Under the pieces are notes generated by a model. The model was not told the origin of the DNA. It ran no database searches and worked only from the letters and a program-made list of their open reading frames with translations. A stretch of 64,000 bases of DNA, taken from NCBI GenBank assembly GCA_038881895.1, contig JAVZOV010000002.1, positions 226,961 to 290,960 of the forward strand, given 5' to 3'. Position numbers and translations under genes: made by a program. Source of the DNA: Thermoprotei archaeon. Lineage in GTDB: Archaea; Thermoproteota; Thermoprotei; Gearchaeales; WAQG01. How positions within the stretch are numbered: position 1 is the first letter of the stretch; each line of letters opens with the position of its first letter. Shown in pieces: positions 52,667-62,090 of this stretch.

Positions 52667-53938
52667 TTAAACTTTTTGTATTAAGCTTAATAATTTTGGA
52701 ATTAGGTCATATCCATGGTCTATAATACCCAACTCCCCCTTTTCTGCTTCTCTCTCTGAAAATTTTCTTTTTTTAACGTGTTTCTTTATGAAATTCCCAC
52801 CGTATATTGCTAAAGGTACTGGATCAGTGCTATGAGAACCAAGCTTACATGGTGTAGAATGATCAGCAGTCACTACTATGATAGTATCGTCTAAGATGAT
52901 ATTATTAATAATGTTGCTTATAAAGTATCTGTCTATATCTTCGATTGCTCTGCGTTTTCCTTCGCAATCTTTGTCATGGCCGGGTTCATCAGGGCCTTTT
53001 AAGTGAACATATACAAAGTTGAATTTTTTAAGAAGATCTACAGCTGTGTTTGCTCGTTTTTCATATGATTCTGGAGAGCGTTCTGGTGTAAATTTTTCTA
53101 AGCTAAATCCTAAAACTTTCGCGATACCTAATTCAACTGGCATGTCTGCAATTATTACTGGTTTCGTTGCAAATTTCTTTTCAAAAGGTTCTACATTAGG
53201 GTATTTAGAGCCTGCATCTCGCATTAGTATGATGTTTGCAGGTAGCTTATTGTTTTTTATTCGTTCAATGTTAATTGGATGGTTTTTAAGAAAATTCTGA
53301 ACTTTTTCCGAGAATTCATTTACTAATTGTGCTGCTCTCTTTGCTTCATAAGAGTCATCTAATGCAGTACAAGGTTTAAGGGTCATATCAATGGTTGATT
53401 TTGCAACCGAAATAGATCCCATTTTTTCATATGCAGGGTCATAATTGGATATAGCGTCTGATAGTTTAACGTTATGATCACGTATTACGAGGACAGCTCT
53501 ATGACCAATCGTACTTTTAAATGAAAAATCTGCATTATCTAGTTTAATGTTTTTCTCTATATCAGATGCAAGCTTTTTAGCTTCCTCTAATGTTAAATTT
53601 CTTCCAACACGACGATCGATTATTTTGTTTCCTTCTGATGTTGCAAAATTACAACGTAATGCAAGCCAGCCATCTCTAAATTCTAAATCAGCCCCTAATG
53701 CTTCTATTACACCTCTCGAGAGTAAATATCTATTAGGATCATAACCCAATAACGAAAAGGCAGCAGCATCACTTTCAGGAGCGACATTCTTATCTATCGT
53801 ATACATAAGACCTAGGTATCCACCAGATGCAATATGAGTTAAACTGGGTGTATCTGCTAGATCTAACGGTGTTAGACCGTATTTAGGATTATCACTGGCG
53901 CCATCTAATATAATCATAAGAATTTTGTATTTTTTCAT
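52667..53938 (-). CDS. apgM: 2,3-bisphosphoglycerate-independent phosphoglycerate mutase (archaeal type)
   Basis: Interconverts 3- and 2-phosphoglycerate in glycolysis and gluconeogenesis. Alkaline-phosphatase-superfamily signatures: ILDGASDNPKYG at the N-terminus (first metal Asp12), NVAPESDAAAFSLLGYDP with the phosphorylated S56, VHLKGPDEPGHDKD and VVTADHSTPCKLGSHSTDPVPLAIYG with the C-terminal metal ligands. Length 423 is typical of ApgM. It is the first gene of an operon with TyrRS. Confidence 0.95.
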   Translation of the reverse strand: MKKYKILMIILDGASDNPKYGLTPLDLADTPSLTHIASGGYLGLMYTIDKNVAPESDAAAFSLLGYDPNRYLLSRGVIEALGADLEFRDGWLALRCNFATSEGNKIIDRRVGRNLTLEEAKKLASDIEKNIKLDNADFSFKSTIGHRAVLVIRDHNVKLSDAISNYDPAYEKMGSISVAKSTIDMTLKPCTALDDSYEAKRAAQLVNEFSEKVQNFLKNHPINIERIKNNKLPANIILMRDAGSKYPNVEPFEKKFATKPVIIADMPVELGIAKVLGFSLEKFTPERSPESYEKRANTAVDLLKKFNFVYVHLKGPDEPGHDKDCEGKRRAIEDIDRYFISNIINNIILDDTIIVVTADHSTPCKLGSHSTDPVPLAIYGGNFIKKHVKKRKFSEREAEKGELGIIDHGYDLIPKLLSLIQKV

Positions 53939-54096
53939 TGAATCTCATACTTTAATTGTTCTACTGATTTAAAAGCTTTTATTTTATAACATTACTATAA
54001 TTGTTCTTATCTTAATTGAGAAACAAAGATCGTAAAACTGAGATAATGCATAGGATGCGCAAATTTATGTATGTGGAATGATATTATTTCAGAGAT

Positions 54097-55197
54097 ATGG
54101 TAGGTATCAATAGAATTGAGATGGCACGATATGTGTATATGGGTCCAGGTGTTATAAAAGAATTACCAAATATTATCGAGCTTCTAGAGTTAAAATCTAA
54201 AAGTGTGCTAATTTTTTCGGGCGGGAAAAAAACAACATCCATAGCCCTTGACATGGTGAAACCTCTAATTGAGTCCTCTAATATTATTGTCAATTCTATG
54301 AACAATAAAGATCTTTTTGATTTCATAGAAAATTTATCAGAAATACTTAAAAATATAAAAAATCTTAAAACTAGTTTGCTCATAGGTGTTGGTGGAGGAA
54401 GAGTAATGGATATTACGAAGGTTATTTCATACTATTTAAAAATACCTTATATAAGTGTACCGACTAGTGCCTCACATGATGGTACTGCATCACCTGCTAT
54501 AGCCACACCTTTTGCTAACCTTCTGAGATCAAAGTATGGTCAATTAGAATCAATTCGTGCGCCACATGCAATAGTCGCTGATATAGAAATTATTTCTAAG
54601 GCTCCTAGAGAGACTATAACATCGGGTGTGGGTGATCTAGTAGCTAAACTTACTGCTGTAAGGGATTGGAGGTTAGCACACTTAATAAAAGGTGAAGAGT
54701 TTAGTGAATATGCAGCATCACTAGCATTGATGAGTGCTCATTTGGTTTCTAATAGGGCGAAAATAATTTCGACTGGTAATTTAGAGGGTGTTTCAGTTTT
54801 AGTTAAAGCATTAATAGGTAGTGGTGTCGCTATAAGTATCGCTGGTAATAGTAGGCCTGCGAGCGGATCTGAACATCTTTTCAGTCATGCATTGGATTAT
54901 CTCGCAGCAAAGTATGGATTTAAACCTAATATGCATGGTGTTCAATGCGGTATAGGAACGATTATGATGGCTAAACTTCATGGATTAAATTGGAGAAAAA
55001 TAAAAAAGATTTTAAGAACTGTTAATGCCCCTGTTAATTCAGAAGAACTTGGCATTAATCCTGAATATATAGTTAAAGCGTTAAGCATTGCACACACTAT
55101 AAAATCAAACTTTTATACAGTTCTTGGAGAAAATGGTATAACTGAGAATGCTGCAAGAAAACTAGCTATGGAAACCGGGATAATACCATACAGGTAG
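54097..55197 (+). CDS. egsA: sn-Glycerol-1-phosphate dehydrogenase
   Basis: NAD(P)H-dependent reduction of dihydroxyacetone phosphate to G1P, the step that sets archaeal lipid stereochemistry. The Rossmann part has LIGVGGGRVMDITKV and SVPTSASHDGTASPAIA (SHDGxxSP is typical); the metal ligands are Asp and His in the GVGDLVAKLTAVRDW and SGSEHLFSHALD segments and a later His. Length 366. ATG at 54097 or the ATG at 54121 (MARYVYMGPGV). Divergent from the apgM gene across about 160 bases. Confidence 0.95.
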   Translation: MVGINRIEMARYVYMGPGVIKELPNIIELLELKSKSVLIFSGGKKTTSIALDMVKPLIESSNIIVNSMNNKDLFDFIENLSEILKNIKNLKTSLLIGVGGGRVMDITKVISYYLKIPYISVPTSASHDGTASPAIATPFANLLRSKYGQLESIRAPHAIVADIEIISKAPRETITSGVGDLVAKLTAVRDWRLAHLIKGEEFSEYAASLALMSAHLVSNRAKIISTGNLEGVSVLVKALIGSGVAISIAGNSRPASGSEHLFSHALDYLAAKYGFKPNMHGVQCGIGTIMMAKLHGLNWRKIKKILRTVNAPVNSEELGINPEYIVKALSIAHTIKSNFYTVLGENGITENAARKLAMETGIIPYR

Positions 55198-55253
55198 TTG
55201 AATATTCTAGTTAAGGATATTTTTATGAATGTAGTACTCTTTCTGGGTTTAGT

Positions 55254-56051
55254 ATGATTGAGGCAGAGATTATAAGTGTTGGACGAGAAGTATTAAGAGG
55301 ATTTACGATAAATACTAATGCTAGTTGGCTTGCTCAACAATTAACATCACTGGGAATAGAGGTTAAACGAGTGACTGTAGTCGATGACAAAGAGATTGAC
55401 CTCATTAAAATTACTAAGGAAGTTCTTGAACGAAAACCTCAAATAATAATTTATACAGGAGGGCTTGGCCCAACATTTGATGACATCACTGTTGAATCCG
55501 TATCTAAAGCATTAAACTTGCCTATAGAATTAAATGAAGATGCATTAAATATGATCAAGAAGGTTTATGATAAACTTGGATTACCATTAACGGAAGAAAG
55601 AATTAAAATGGCTAAAATGCCTAAAGGTTCTTTACCACTTCCTAATTCTGTAGGAACAGCTCCAGGTGTTTTTCTTGTTTTTAATGGAATTATTATTATT
55701 ATGCTTCCTGGTGTTCCGGAGGAGATGAAAAGCATTTTTACTGAGAGTATAAAGCCTAGGTTAACAGAGCTTAGAGGTAGGGGAATTTATTTGGAGAAAC
55801 TATTTAAAGTTTATGGTATTCCAGAATCAGAGGCAGCTAAGATAGTCAAAGATGTAAAGAAGCAGTTTAAGATTGTTTATATCAAATCTCATCCAAGAGG
55901 GTATATGGAGGGTAAACCTATGATACTATTTCAATTATCTTATTTTGGAGAAAACCAGGAAAACGCTGAGACAGAGCTGGAAAATGCTATGAGAACGCTT
56001 ATATCAAAATTATCTAGTTTAGGGGCTAAAGTTGAGGTAATTCAGGCATGA
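55254..56051 (+). CDS. CinA-like MoaB/Mog-domain protein
   Basis: Molybdopterin-binding-fold protein like the N-terminal domain of CinA/YfaY, which hydrolyses pyrophosphate bonds of ADP-ribose-type nucleotides in bacteria. AEIISVGREVLRGFTINTNA (normally GTELLxGxxxxTN), IIYTGGLGPTFDDITVESV and MLPGVPEEMKSIF are the motifs. The C-terminal part (about 170-265) is the small CinA middle domain; the deamidase domain is missing, as in archaea generally. Its stop overlaps the next start by ATGA. Confidence 0.88.
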   Translation: MIEAEIISVGREVLRGFTINTNASWLAQQLTSLGIEVKRVTVVDDKEIDLIKITKEVLERKPQIIIYTGGLGPTFDDITVESVSKALNLPIELNEDALNMIKKVYDKLGLPLTEERIKMAKMPKGSLPLPNSVGTAPGVFLVFNGIIIIMLPGVPEEMKSIFTESIKPRLTELRGRGIYLEKLFKVYGIPESEAAKIVKDVKKQFKIVYIKSHPRGYMEGKPMILFQLSYFGENQENAETELENAMRTLISKLSSLGAKVEVIQA

Positions 56052-56836
56052 AAGCTATTAAGTATATTTATATTCTTGGACCAGCAGGTAGTGGCAAATC
56101 TACATTAACTGCATCCCTTGCAAATACTATTGAAAGTCATGATCTAACTGTAGCTAGAGTGAATTTGGATCCCGGTGCTGAGTGGATTCCTTATGAGCCT
56201 GATGTAGATGTGAGAAATTATATCAAATTATCTGACGTGATGGAAAAATATAAACTGGGTCCTAATGGTGGTCTTGTAGTTTCTGTTGATTTAATGATAA
56301 ATTATATTAACGATATGGTTAAATCTATTGAAGACATGGAACCAGATTATGTATTAATTGATACACCAGGTCAAATGGAGCTTTTTGCATTTAGAGATAC
56401 TGGAGTTAATATAGCTAAAATTTTAGGTGCAAAAAAGAATTCAGCTATTCTTTTTCTTATTGATTCGTTTTCAATGAGAAAACCATCTATCATGGCCTCC
56501 ATGCTTCTTTTAGCTGCATCTACATACGTAAAGTTCATGTTTCCACAGGTTAATGTTTTGACAAAAATTGATAAAATAAGTGATGATGATTTAAAACAAA
56601 TAATTGAGTGGTCTCAAGATCTTACTGCATTATCTGACGCATTAGAATTAGAAATGCAAGAGTCCCAACGTGAAATTTCAAGAGATATTTTAATAATAGT
56701 AAGTAATTTAGGCTTTCTGGGTGACATGGTTCCTGTATCGTCTTTTAGATCAGAGACCACAATGGCACTTTATGCAGAATTACAAAGAATTTTTTCCTCA
56801 GAAGATGAAGCAGAGCTTAAATACGATGATCAATGA
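56048..56836 (+). CDS. GPN-loop GTPase
   Basis: Dimeric GTPase of the GPN family; eukaryotic members help assemble RNA polymerase. Walker A GPAGSGKST at 11-19, the Gly-Pro-Asn loop GPNGG at 71-75, switch DTPGQ at 105-109, and the base-recognition TKID in VLTKIDKIS. Length 262 is typical. Start ATG at 56048 within the CinA stop, so the two are translationally coupled. Confidence 0.94.
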   Translation: MKAIKYIYILGPAGSGKSTLTASLANTIESHDLTVARVNLDPGAEWIPYEPDVDVRNYIKLSDVMEKYKLGPNGGLVVSVDLMINYINDMVKSIEDMEPDYVLIDTPGQMELFAFRDTGVNIAKILGAKKNSAILFLIDSFSMRKPSIMASMLLLAASTYVKFMFPQVNVLTKIDKISDDDLKQIIEWSQDLTALSDALELEMQESQREISRDILIIVSNLGFLGDMVPVSSFRSETTMALYAELQRIFSSEDEAELKYDDQ

Positions 56837-57182
56837 TAAGAAAGTTGTAGAGATCTTTTACTTCCCTCGTGATAGAATAAAAATTATCTATCATAAAATC
56901 ATTAATGCTTTTTCTTTTAATGAAAAGTGAACCTATACTTAAAATCATAAGTCCAATAATATCGCTTATTATTGGTTCAGGCATACCTGCTATCATAAAA
57001 ATACCAATGGATACGAGCTTAGAATCGCGAAACGAGACGCTTCTAGTATTACTTAATGTTAAATTAATGGATTTGTAAATATTTGCTAGCTTTGCATAAT
57101 CTCTTGAAATATCTGCTATAAACTTCGTATTTTCTAGGTAAATCTTATAGGTATTGTTCATGACATACATAGAATTTTTCAT
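56817..57182 (-). CDS. Small hypothetical protein with a hydrophobic hairpin
   Basis: One hundred and twenty-one residues, not recognised. A polar N-terminal part (with NTYKIYLENTKF and helical IYKSINLTLSN) is followed by LVSIGIFMIAGMPEPIISDI and IGLMILSIGSLFI, which could form a membrane hairpin of about 35 residues, and a polar tail. The ATG at 57182 or 57161 (MNNTYKIYL) may start it. Its 3' end overlaps the GPN gene end by 20 bases in opposite orientation. The frame looks protein-like but there is no independent support. Confidence 0.5.
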   Translation of the reverse strand: MKNSMYVMNNTYKIYLENTKFIADISRDYAKLANIYKSINLTLSNTRSVSFRDSKLVSIGIFMIAGMPEPIISDIIGLMILSIGSLFIKRKSINDFMIDNFYSITREVKDLYNFLIIDHRI

Positions 57183-57330
57183 AATTTAAATGCTTTAGTT
57201 TTTTCTTACAATTCAGTATGGTTTGTTATTGCTTCATAGTATGAATGATTATTATTACGTAGGACTGTTGTCATGGGGATGTTACTTAAGATTAAATAAA
57301 AGTGAGGATTTTTTTATCGTTGAAAGAGAG

Positions 57331-58728
57331 ATGCTCGATCCATTTTTTAAGCCAAAAAGTGTTGCAATAATTGGTGCTACTGATAGGCCAAATTCTTTAG
57401 GTCGTTCATTAACTGAAAATGTGCTTAATACTTTCTTAGGGAAAGTATATTTGGTTAATATAAAGGGTGGTTCGTTTAATAATATTATTATGTATAAAAG
57501 CATACTTGATGTTGAAGAAGATGTTGATTTAGCTCTTATAATAACACCATCTCATACTGTAGTTCAAATTCTTAATGAATGCGGGATGAAAGGTGTAAAA
57601 GGTGCTATTATATTTAGTGGAGGATTTAGTGAAATTGGTCATGAAGGAGCAGAGCTTGAACGTAAAGTTATAAATATAGCGAAAAAGTATGATATCCGTA
57701 TAATTGGACCTAATTGCGTTGGCATAATAGATAATTGGTTACCGTTGAATGCTACCTTTATTTCCTCTGAACGATGGCTTAAACCGCCATCTGGTAATGT
57801 TTCTATAGTATCTCAATCGGGTGCGTTAGGTTCGTTAATTTTAGATGTATCAGCAACATTAAATATAGGATTCAGTAAGTTCATAAGCTTAGGTAATTCG
57901 TCTGACATAGGTATTGCTGATGCAGTTGAGTATTTAGCAAACGATCCAACAACAAAAGTGATCGGTATCTATTTAGAAAGTGTAAAAGAGGGTAGAAAAC
58001 TCCTTAACACTCTGAAGAAAATTACTCATCATAAACCTGTAATTATTCTAAAGGGTGGTATTGGAGAGAAAGGTAGCGCTGCAGCTAAGTCTCATACTGC
58101 TGCTATGTCAGGACCCATCGAGGTTTTAGATGGAGCGCTTAAACAAGTTGGAGCTATACGAGCTAAAAGTTTTAGTGAATTTATCTCGTTATTAAACATT
58201 TTTGGAAAATCAAAACTCATAAAAGGTGATCGTGTGGCAATAATAACTAATGCGGGTGGTATGGGAGTATTAGTAACAGATTCTTTAGAGAGTAGAGGGA
58301 TTTTACTTTCTGAATTTACAACAACTACTTACGATAAGTTAAAGGAAGCCATTCCGTCATATATGGGAATAAACAATCCAATCGATGTGGCTGGTGATGC
58401 TGATAGTTATAGGTATGACAAAATTTTAAGGATACTTGAAGATGCTCCTGAGGTAGATATAATAGTGACAGTAGTGTTACCCCAGACACCAGCACTGGAT
58501 AGTGAAAATTTTAGTAAAATGATTGTAAATCATTGCAAAAATAGCAATAAGCCTCTTTTATTACTGATTTCAGGAGGAGATTATGCAATGAAAATGGCAA
58601 GATGGATTTCCAGTGAGAATGTACCAGTATTTTTTGATCCAGATGAGTTAGCATTATCACTTAAAGAATATATAAAATATAACAAATACATTACATCGTT
58701 TTCTAATTTTAATAATCTCCTCAGCTAA
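57331..58728 (+). CDS. ADP-forming acyl-CoA synthetase, alpha-type subunit (copy 1)
   Basis: CoA-binding/ligase subunit of the NDP-forming acyl-CoA synthetase family, which makes ATP from acyl-CoA (acetate-type) in archaeal fermentation. Start motif MLDPFFKPKSVAIIGATDRPNSLG, CoA-binding Rossmann fold, then the ligase domain with KSHTAAMSGP holding the phosphorylated His. An open frame reaches 57223, but the ATG at 57331 preceded by GAAAGAGAG gives the normal N-terminus (465 residues). It lies upstream of a second alpha and a beta gene. Confidence 0.88.
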   Translation: MLDPFFKPKSVAIIGATDRPNSLGRSLTENVLNTFLGKVYLVNIKGGSFNNIIMYKSILDVEEDVDLALIITPSHTVVQILNECGMKGVKGAIIFSGGFSEIGHEGAELERKVINIAKKYDIRIIGPNCVGIIDNWLPLNATFISSERWLKPPSGNVSIVSQSGALGSLILDVSATLNIGFSKFISLGNSSDIGIADAVEYLANDPTTKVIGIYLESVKEGRKLLNTLKKITHHKPVIILKGGIGEKGSAAAKSHTAAMSGPIEVLDGALKQVGAIRAKSFSEFISLLNIFGKSKLIKGDRVAIITNAGGMGVLVTDSLESRGILLSEFTTTTYDKLKEAIPSYMGINNPIDVAGDADSYRYDKILRILEDAPEVDIIVTVVLPQTPALDSENFSKMIVNHCKNSNKPLLLLISGGDYAMKMARWISSENVPVFFDPDELALSLKEYIKYNKYITSFSNFNNLLS

Positions 58729-58877
58729 AGTCAAGGGATTCTTATTTCTAAGATGTTCACTGATTCATTGTTCATCACTGAAGACTGAGGCTGAACATGT
58801 ATACTATTGTATGGCATATACAATATATTTTTACGACAAGTTTATTTATTTGATCTTAATTAAAGACTTGATGTACC

Positions 58878-60338
58878 TTGGAGCATTCATTGACAAGTGA
58901 TAGAAGTAAAACAAGGATTAAGAGATTAAAAGATTTTTTTGAACCGAAAACAGTTGCAATAATTGGTGCTTCGTCTAAGCCTAACAGTGTTGGTAATGTT
59001 TTAGTTAGGAATCTTCTTTATGGTCGATTCATGGGTAGGATTTATTTAGTGAATCCGAATTATAAAGAGATTTTAGGAAAACCTTGCTATCCTACTGTTA
59101 AGGAAGTGCCTGAGAAAATTGATCTAGCAATTGTAGCAGTACGCGCTGAGCTCGTTCCTCAGATTATTGAACAGTGTGGAGAAGCGGGCATAAAAAATGT
59201 CTTAGTTTTGAGTAGTGGTTTTAGAGAGACAGGTCCTGATGGAGCTAAGCTTGAACAATACATGTTAAGTATAGCTGAGAAATGGGATATACGTATTATC
59301 GGGCCTAATTGTTTGGGAATATACAATGCTGAGAATGGACTCGATGCACTATTTCTCCCAGATACTCGTCTTAAAAGAGCTAAATTAGGTGGTGTAGCTT
59401 TTATTTCACAAAGTGGTGCATTATTAGCAGCTATTATGGATTTAGCAGCAGCTATTGATGTAGGGTTTTCGAAGGCTGTAAGCTATGGTAATCGTGCTGA
59501 TGTAGATGAGGCAACGTTAATAGAATATCTTCTTTATGATGAGAAAACCAAAATAATTGCTGCATATATCGAAGGACTTGATCCTGGGAAAGGTAAGCAG
59601 TTTCTCGAATCTATAAGGCGTGTTATTTATCATAAACCAGTCATAATAGTGAAAGGTGGGAAAAGTATTAGCGGAAGTAGAGCAGCAGCATCACATACTG
59701 GTTCGTTAGCAGGTGAGTACAATCTTTTTAGATCCGCATTAAAACAAGTGGGCGCTATCGAAGCAACAAATTTTGAAGATATGTTTGATTTCATAAAAGC
59801 ACTTACTATGCAACCTATTCTCAGTGGTAATAGATTACTTGTGTTGACTAATGGCGGCGGGTTAGGAGTTATGATGACTGATGCTGCTGAAATGTATGGT
59901 TTTAATGTTCCTGAGTTATCTAAGGAAACTCAGTCTAAACTGAGATCGATTTTACGACCTTTTGCCGCAATAAAAAATCCAGTGGATGTAACAGCTAATG
60001 GCACTGCAGAAATGTATAGAGAGGTGTTGGAAATAGTATTCAATAGTAATGAGGTTGACGCAGCTATTATAGGAATCTTACCTCAGACACCAGATTTAGG
60101 TATAGACATTGTGGATAATTTAATAGTGACAAAGTCTTTAGGAAAGCCTATGGTTGTGGTTACTGTTGGTGGTGAATTAACCATACAGATCTCAAACATG
60201 CTTGAAACTGGAGGAATACCAGTTTATCCATCTCCAGAAAGAGGAATACGCGCACTAAAAGTTCTTAGAGATTATTATGAAATAAAAGAACGGTTTAAAT
60301 GTGAGACGAGTAGTTTGGAGTGTGAGACAAATGGATAG
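58878..60338 (+). CDS. ADP-forming acyl-CoA synthetase, alpha-type subunit (copy 2)
   Basis: Paralogue of the preceding gene: FFEPKTVAIIGASSKPNSVG, IGPNCLGIYNAENGLDALF, FISQSGALLAAIMD and the His site ASHTGSLAGEYNLF. Length 486. GTG or TTG/ATG-type start: the frame opens at 58878 (TTG GAG CAT region). Its last eight bases overlap the beta-subunit start, so this alpha copy most likely is the partner of that beta. Different substrate ranges for the two alphas (acetate, branched or aromatic acids) would be usual for the family but cannot be read here. Confidence 0.92.
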   Translation: MEHSLTSDRSKTRIKRLKDFFEPKTVAIIGASSKPNSVGNVLVRNLLYGRFMGRIYLVNPNYKEILGKPCYPTVKEVPEKIDLAIVAVRAELVPQIIEQCGEAGIKNVLVLSSGFRETGPDGAKLEQYMLSIAEKWDIRIIGPNCLGIYNAENGLDALFLPDTRLKRAKLGGVAFISQSGALLAAIMDLAAAIDVGFSKAVSYGNRADVDEATLIEYLLYDEKTKIIAAYIEGLDPGKGKQFLESIRRVIYHKPVIIVKGGKSISGSRAAASHTGSLAGEYNLFRSALKQVGAIEATNFEDMFDFIKALTMQPILSGNRLLVLTNGGGLGVMMTDAAEMYGFNVPELSKETQSKLRSILRPFAAIKNPVDVTANGTAEMYREVLEIVFNSNEVDAAIIGILPQTPDLGIDIVDNLIVTKSLGKPMVVVTVGGELTIQISNMLETGGIPVYPSPERGIRALKVLRDYYEIKERFKCETSSLECETNG

Positions 60339-61056
60339 AAGAAAAATCTTCTTGGAAATTTGCTCAAAAGCGCTTAATGAGGGACGAAATTGGTTACTTG
60401 AACCTGAAGCAAAAGAAATTTGTAGGATATATGGATTACCTGTCACTAAGTTAGGTGTAGCAAGGAATGAAGAAGAACTTCTTAAGTTATCTAAGGAAAT
60501 AGGTTATCCCATAGTACTTAAAATTTTATCTCCAAATATATTACACAAGTCTGATGTGGGTGGAGTATTAGTTGGTTTAAAAAATGAAACAGAAGTCCTT
60601 AATGGTTATAGACAAATCATTAATAATGTAAAAAAGAATAAGCCTGACGCAATAATTAATGGTGTTGTAGTTCAAGAGATGGCACCCCCATCGACTGAAG
60701 TAATTATTGGTGTTACTAAGGATCCACAATTTGGTCACGCTATAATGTTTGGGTTAGGTGGAATTTTTGTTGAATTATTTAAGGATGTAAGTTTTAGAAT
60801 TATTCCTATAACCAAAAGGGATGCTGAAGAAATGATAAGGGAGATTAAAGGGTATGCTCTTTTAAAGGGTTATAGGGGAAAACCTCCCGCTGATGTAAAT
60901 AGTCTTATAAACACTCTTTTAACAGCATCGCAAATTATTGAGGAAAATCATGAAATAAGCGAGATGGATTTAAATCCTATCCTAGTGTATGAAAGTGGAA
61001 TAAAGATTGTAGATGCACGAATAGTAATAGGAGGTGTTGAAAAATGTCAAACATAG
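60331..61056 (+). CDS. ADP-forming acyl-CoA synthetase, beta subunit (ATP-grasp)
   Basis: Nucleotide-binding subunit that passes phosphate between ADP/ATP and the alpha-subunit His. ATP-grasp fold: LPVTKLGVARNEEELLKLSKEIGYPIVLKILSPNI with the nucleotide Lys, HKSDVGGVLVGL, FGHAIMFGLGGIFVE and SEMDLNPILV (metal ligands). An upstream start at 60301 is possible, but ATG 60331 (MDRRKIFLEIC) with the ATGGATAG overlap on the alpha stop is convincing; about 241 residues. Followed by a coiled-coil gene overlapping by 13 bases. Confidence 0.92.
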   Translation: MDRRKIFLEICSKALNEGRNWLLEPEAKEICRIYGLPVTKLGVARNEEELLKLSKEIGYPIVLKILSPNILHKSDVGGVLVGLKNETEVLNGYRQIINNVKKNKPDAIINGVVVQEMAPPSTEVIIGVTKDPQFGHAIMFGLGGIFVELFKDVSFRIIPITKRDAEEMIREIKGYALLKGYRGKPPADVNSLINTLLTASQIIEENHEISEMDLNPILVYESGIKIVDARIVIGGVEKCQT

Positions 61057-61928
61057 AAAATAGTAATTTAAAAACAGAGCTTGAAAGCATCAGAAATGAG
61101 TGGTTTAAAGCTGATAACGAAGTAAAATCATTGTTAGAAAAACGAGAGCAATTAATTAGACGAAACAGGGAACTCAAATTATTACTTAAAGAATTACGTG
61201 ATCAGCTAAAAAATGAGCGAAATACTATGGACGAGTTGAGAAAAGAATTAGAACAGTTTAAGAATGAAAAAAATTATTTGTGGCGTGAACGAGCTGAAGC
61301 TTTGAACAATCTTAAAGAATTATCTAGACGTGTTATTGAAGATGAAGAAAGATTACGTAAAAAGCTTGAACGACTAGAGTGGTATCATCAAACAACACCG
61401 TTAAGTGCTAAGGAAGAGGATGAGATCATAAAAAAGATTATAGATGTTGAAAAGAAACTTTTAATCTATAACAAAATGATGCAGATTAAAAAGAGGAGTA
61501 CTGAAGCTGACGAGAAACTTAATGAAGTAATCAAGAAGAGAGAAGAGATCGTCTCAAAACTTGAAGAGACAAGAGAAAAAATTAATAACTTAAGATCCGC
61601 AATAGATGAAATGATGAAAGAAATGCAGCAAAATGGAATAGCAATAAAGGAAATTATGAAAAACATTATAGAAACTGCACAGAGAGCGTATGAACTCAAA
61701 AGTAGATACTTTGAACTTTCAAATAAATTACGAGAAGAACAGTTTCACAGAAGAAGTTCTTCTGAAAATGAAAAGCGCCAAAAACTTGAAAAAATAGAGA
61801 ACGAAATATTTGAACAAGCATTAGAAAAGTTAAAAAAAGGTATGAAACTTGACTTCTACGAATATTCCATATTAGTTAAACGTGGCATATTAAATCAAGA
61901 AGAAGGCAGCGAGAATACAGGTAAATAA
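61044..61928 (+). CDS. Archaeal coiled-coil protein (COG1340-like)
   Basis: Two hundred and ninety-four residues, almost all long charged helices with heptad patterns: residues about 5-130 and 140-250 are coiled coils rich in Glu, Lys, Arg and Leu, broken by the YHQTTPLSAKEEDEIIKKI segment near 112-130, a feature of the archaeal COG1340 coiled-coil family. The C-terminus (LKKGMKLDFYEYSILVKRG) is short and more ordered. ATG at 61044 overlaps the beta-subunit end. Function unknown; Smc-like structural role is possible. Confidence 0.82.
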   Translation: MSNIENSNLKTELESIRNEWFKADNEVKSLLEKREQLIRRNRELKLLLKELRDQLKNERNTMDELRKELEQFKNEKNYLWRERAEALNNLKELSRRVIEDEERLRKKLERLEWYHQTTPLSAKEEDEIIKKIIDVEKKLLIYNKMMQIKKRSTEADEKLNEVIKKREEIVSKLEETREKINNLRSAIDEMMKEMQQNGIAIKEIMKNIIETAQRAYELKSRYFELSNKLREEQFHRRSSSENEKRQKLEKIENEIFEQALEKLKKGMKLDFYEYSILVKRGILNQEEGSENTGK

Positions 61929-62090
61929 AATTTTTAACTTATTTAAGAATAATTTCTGAATCAATAATATTTATATCTTTCCTTATTCGAAATTACAGAA
62001 TTTTTAAATGAAAGGTAGACAAACAGCTTGGTAAGATTTTAGAACAAAATTCTTAAATTAGACTTTGTAGAAAAATAATCTAGAGAAAAG

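Noticed and set aside
58729-58877. Possible C/D box RNA between the two alpha-subunit genes (GTGATGA on the minus strand)
   Set aside because: Only one box matches well; no properly spaced D' and C' boxes and no flanking stem were found.
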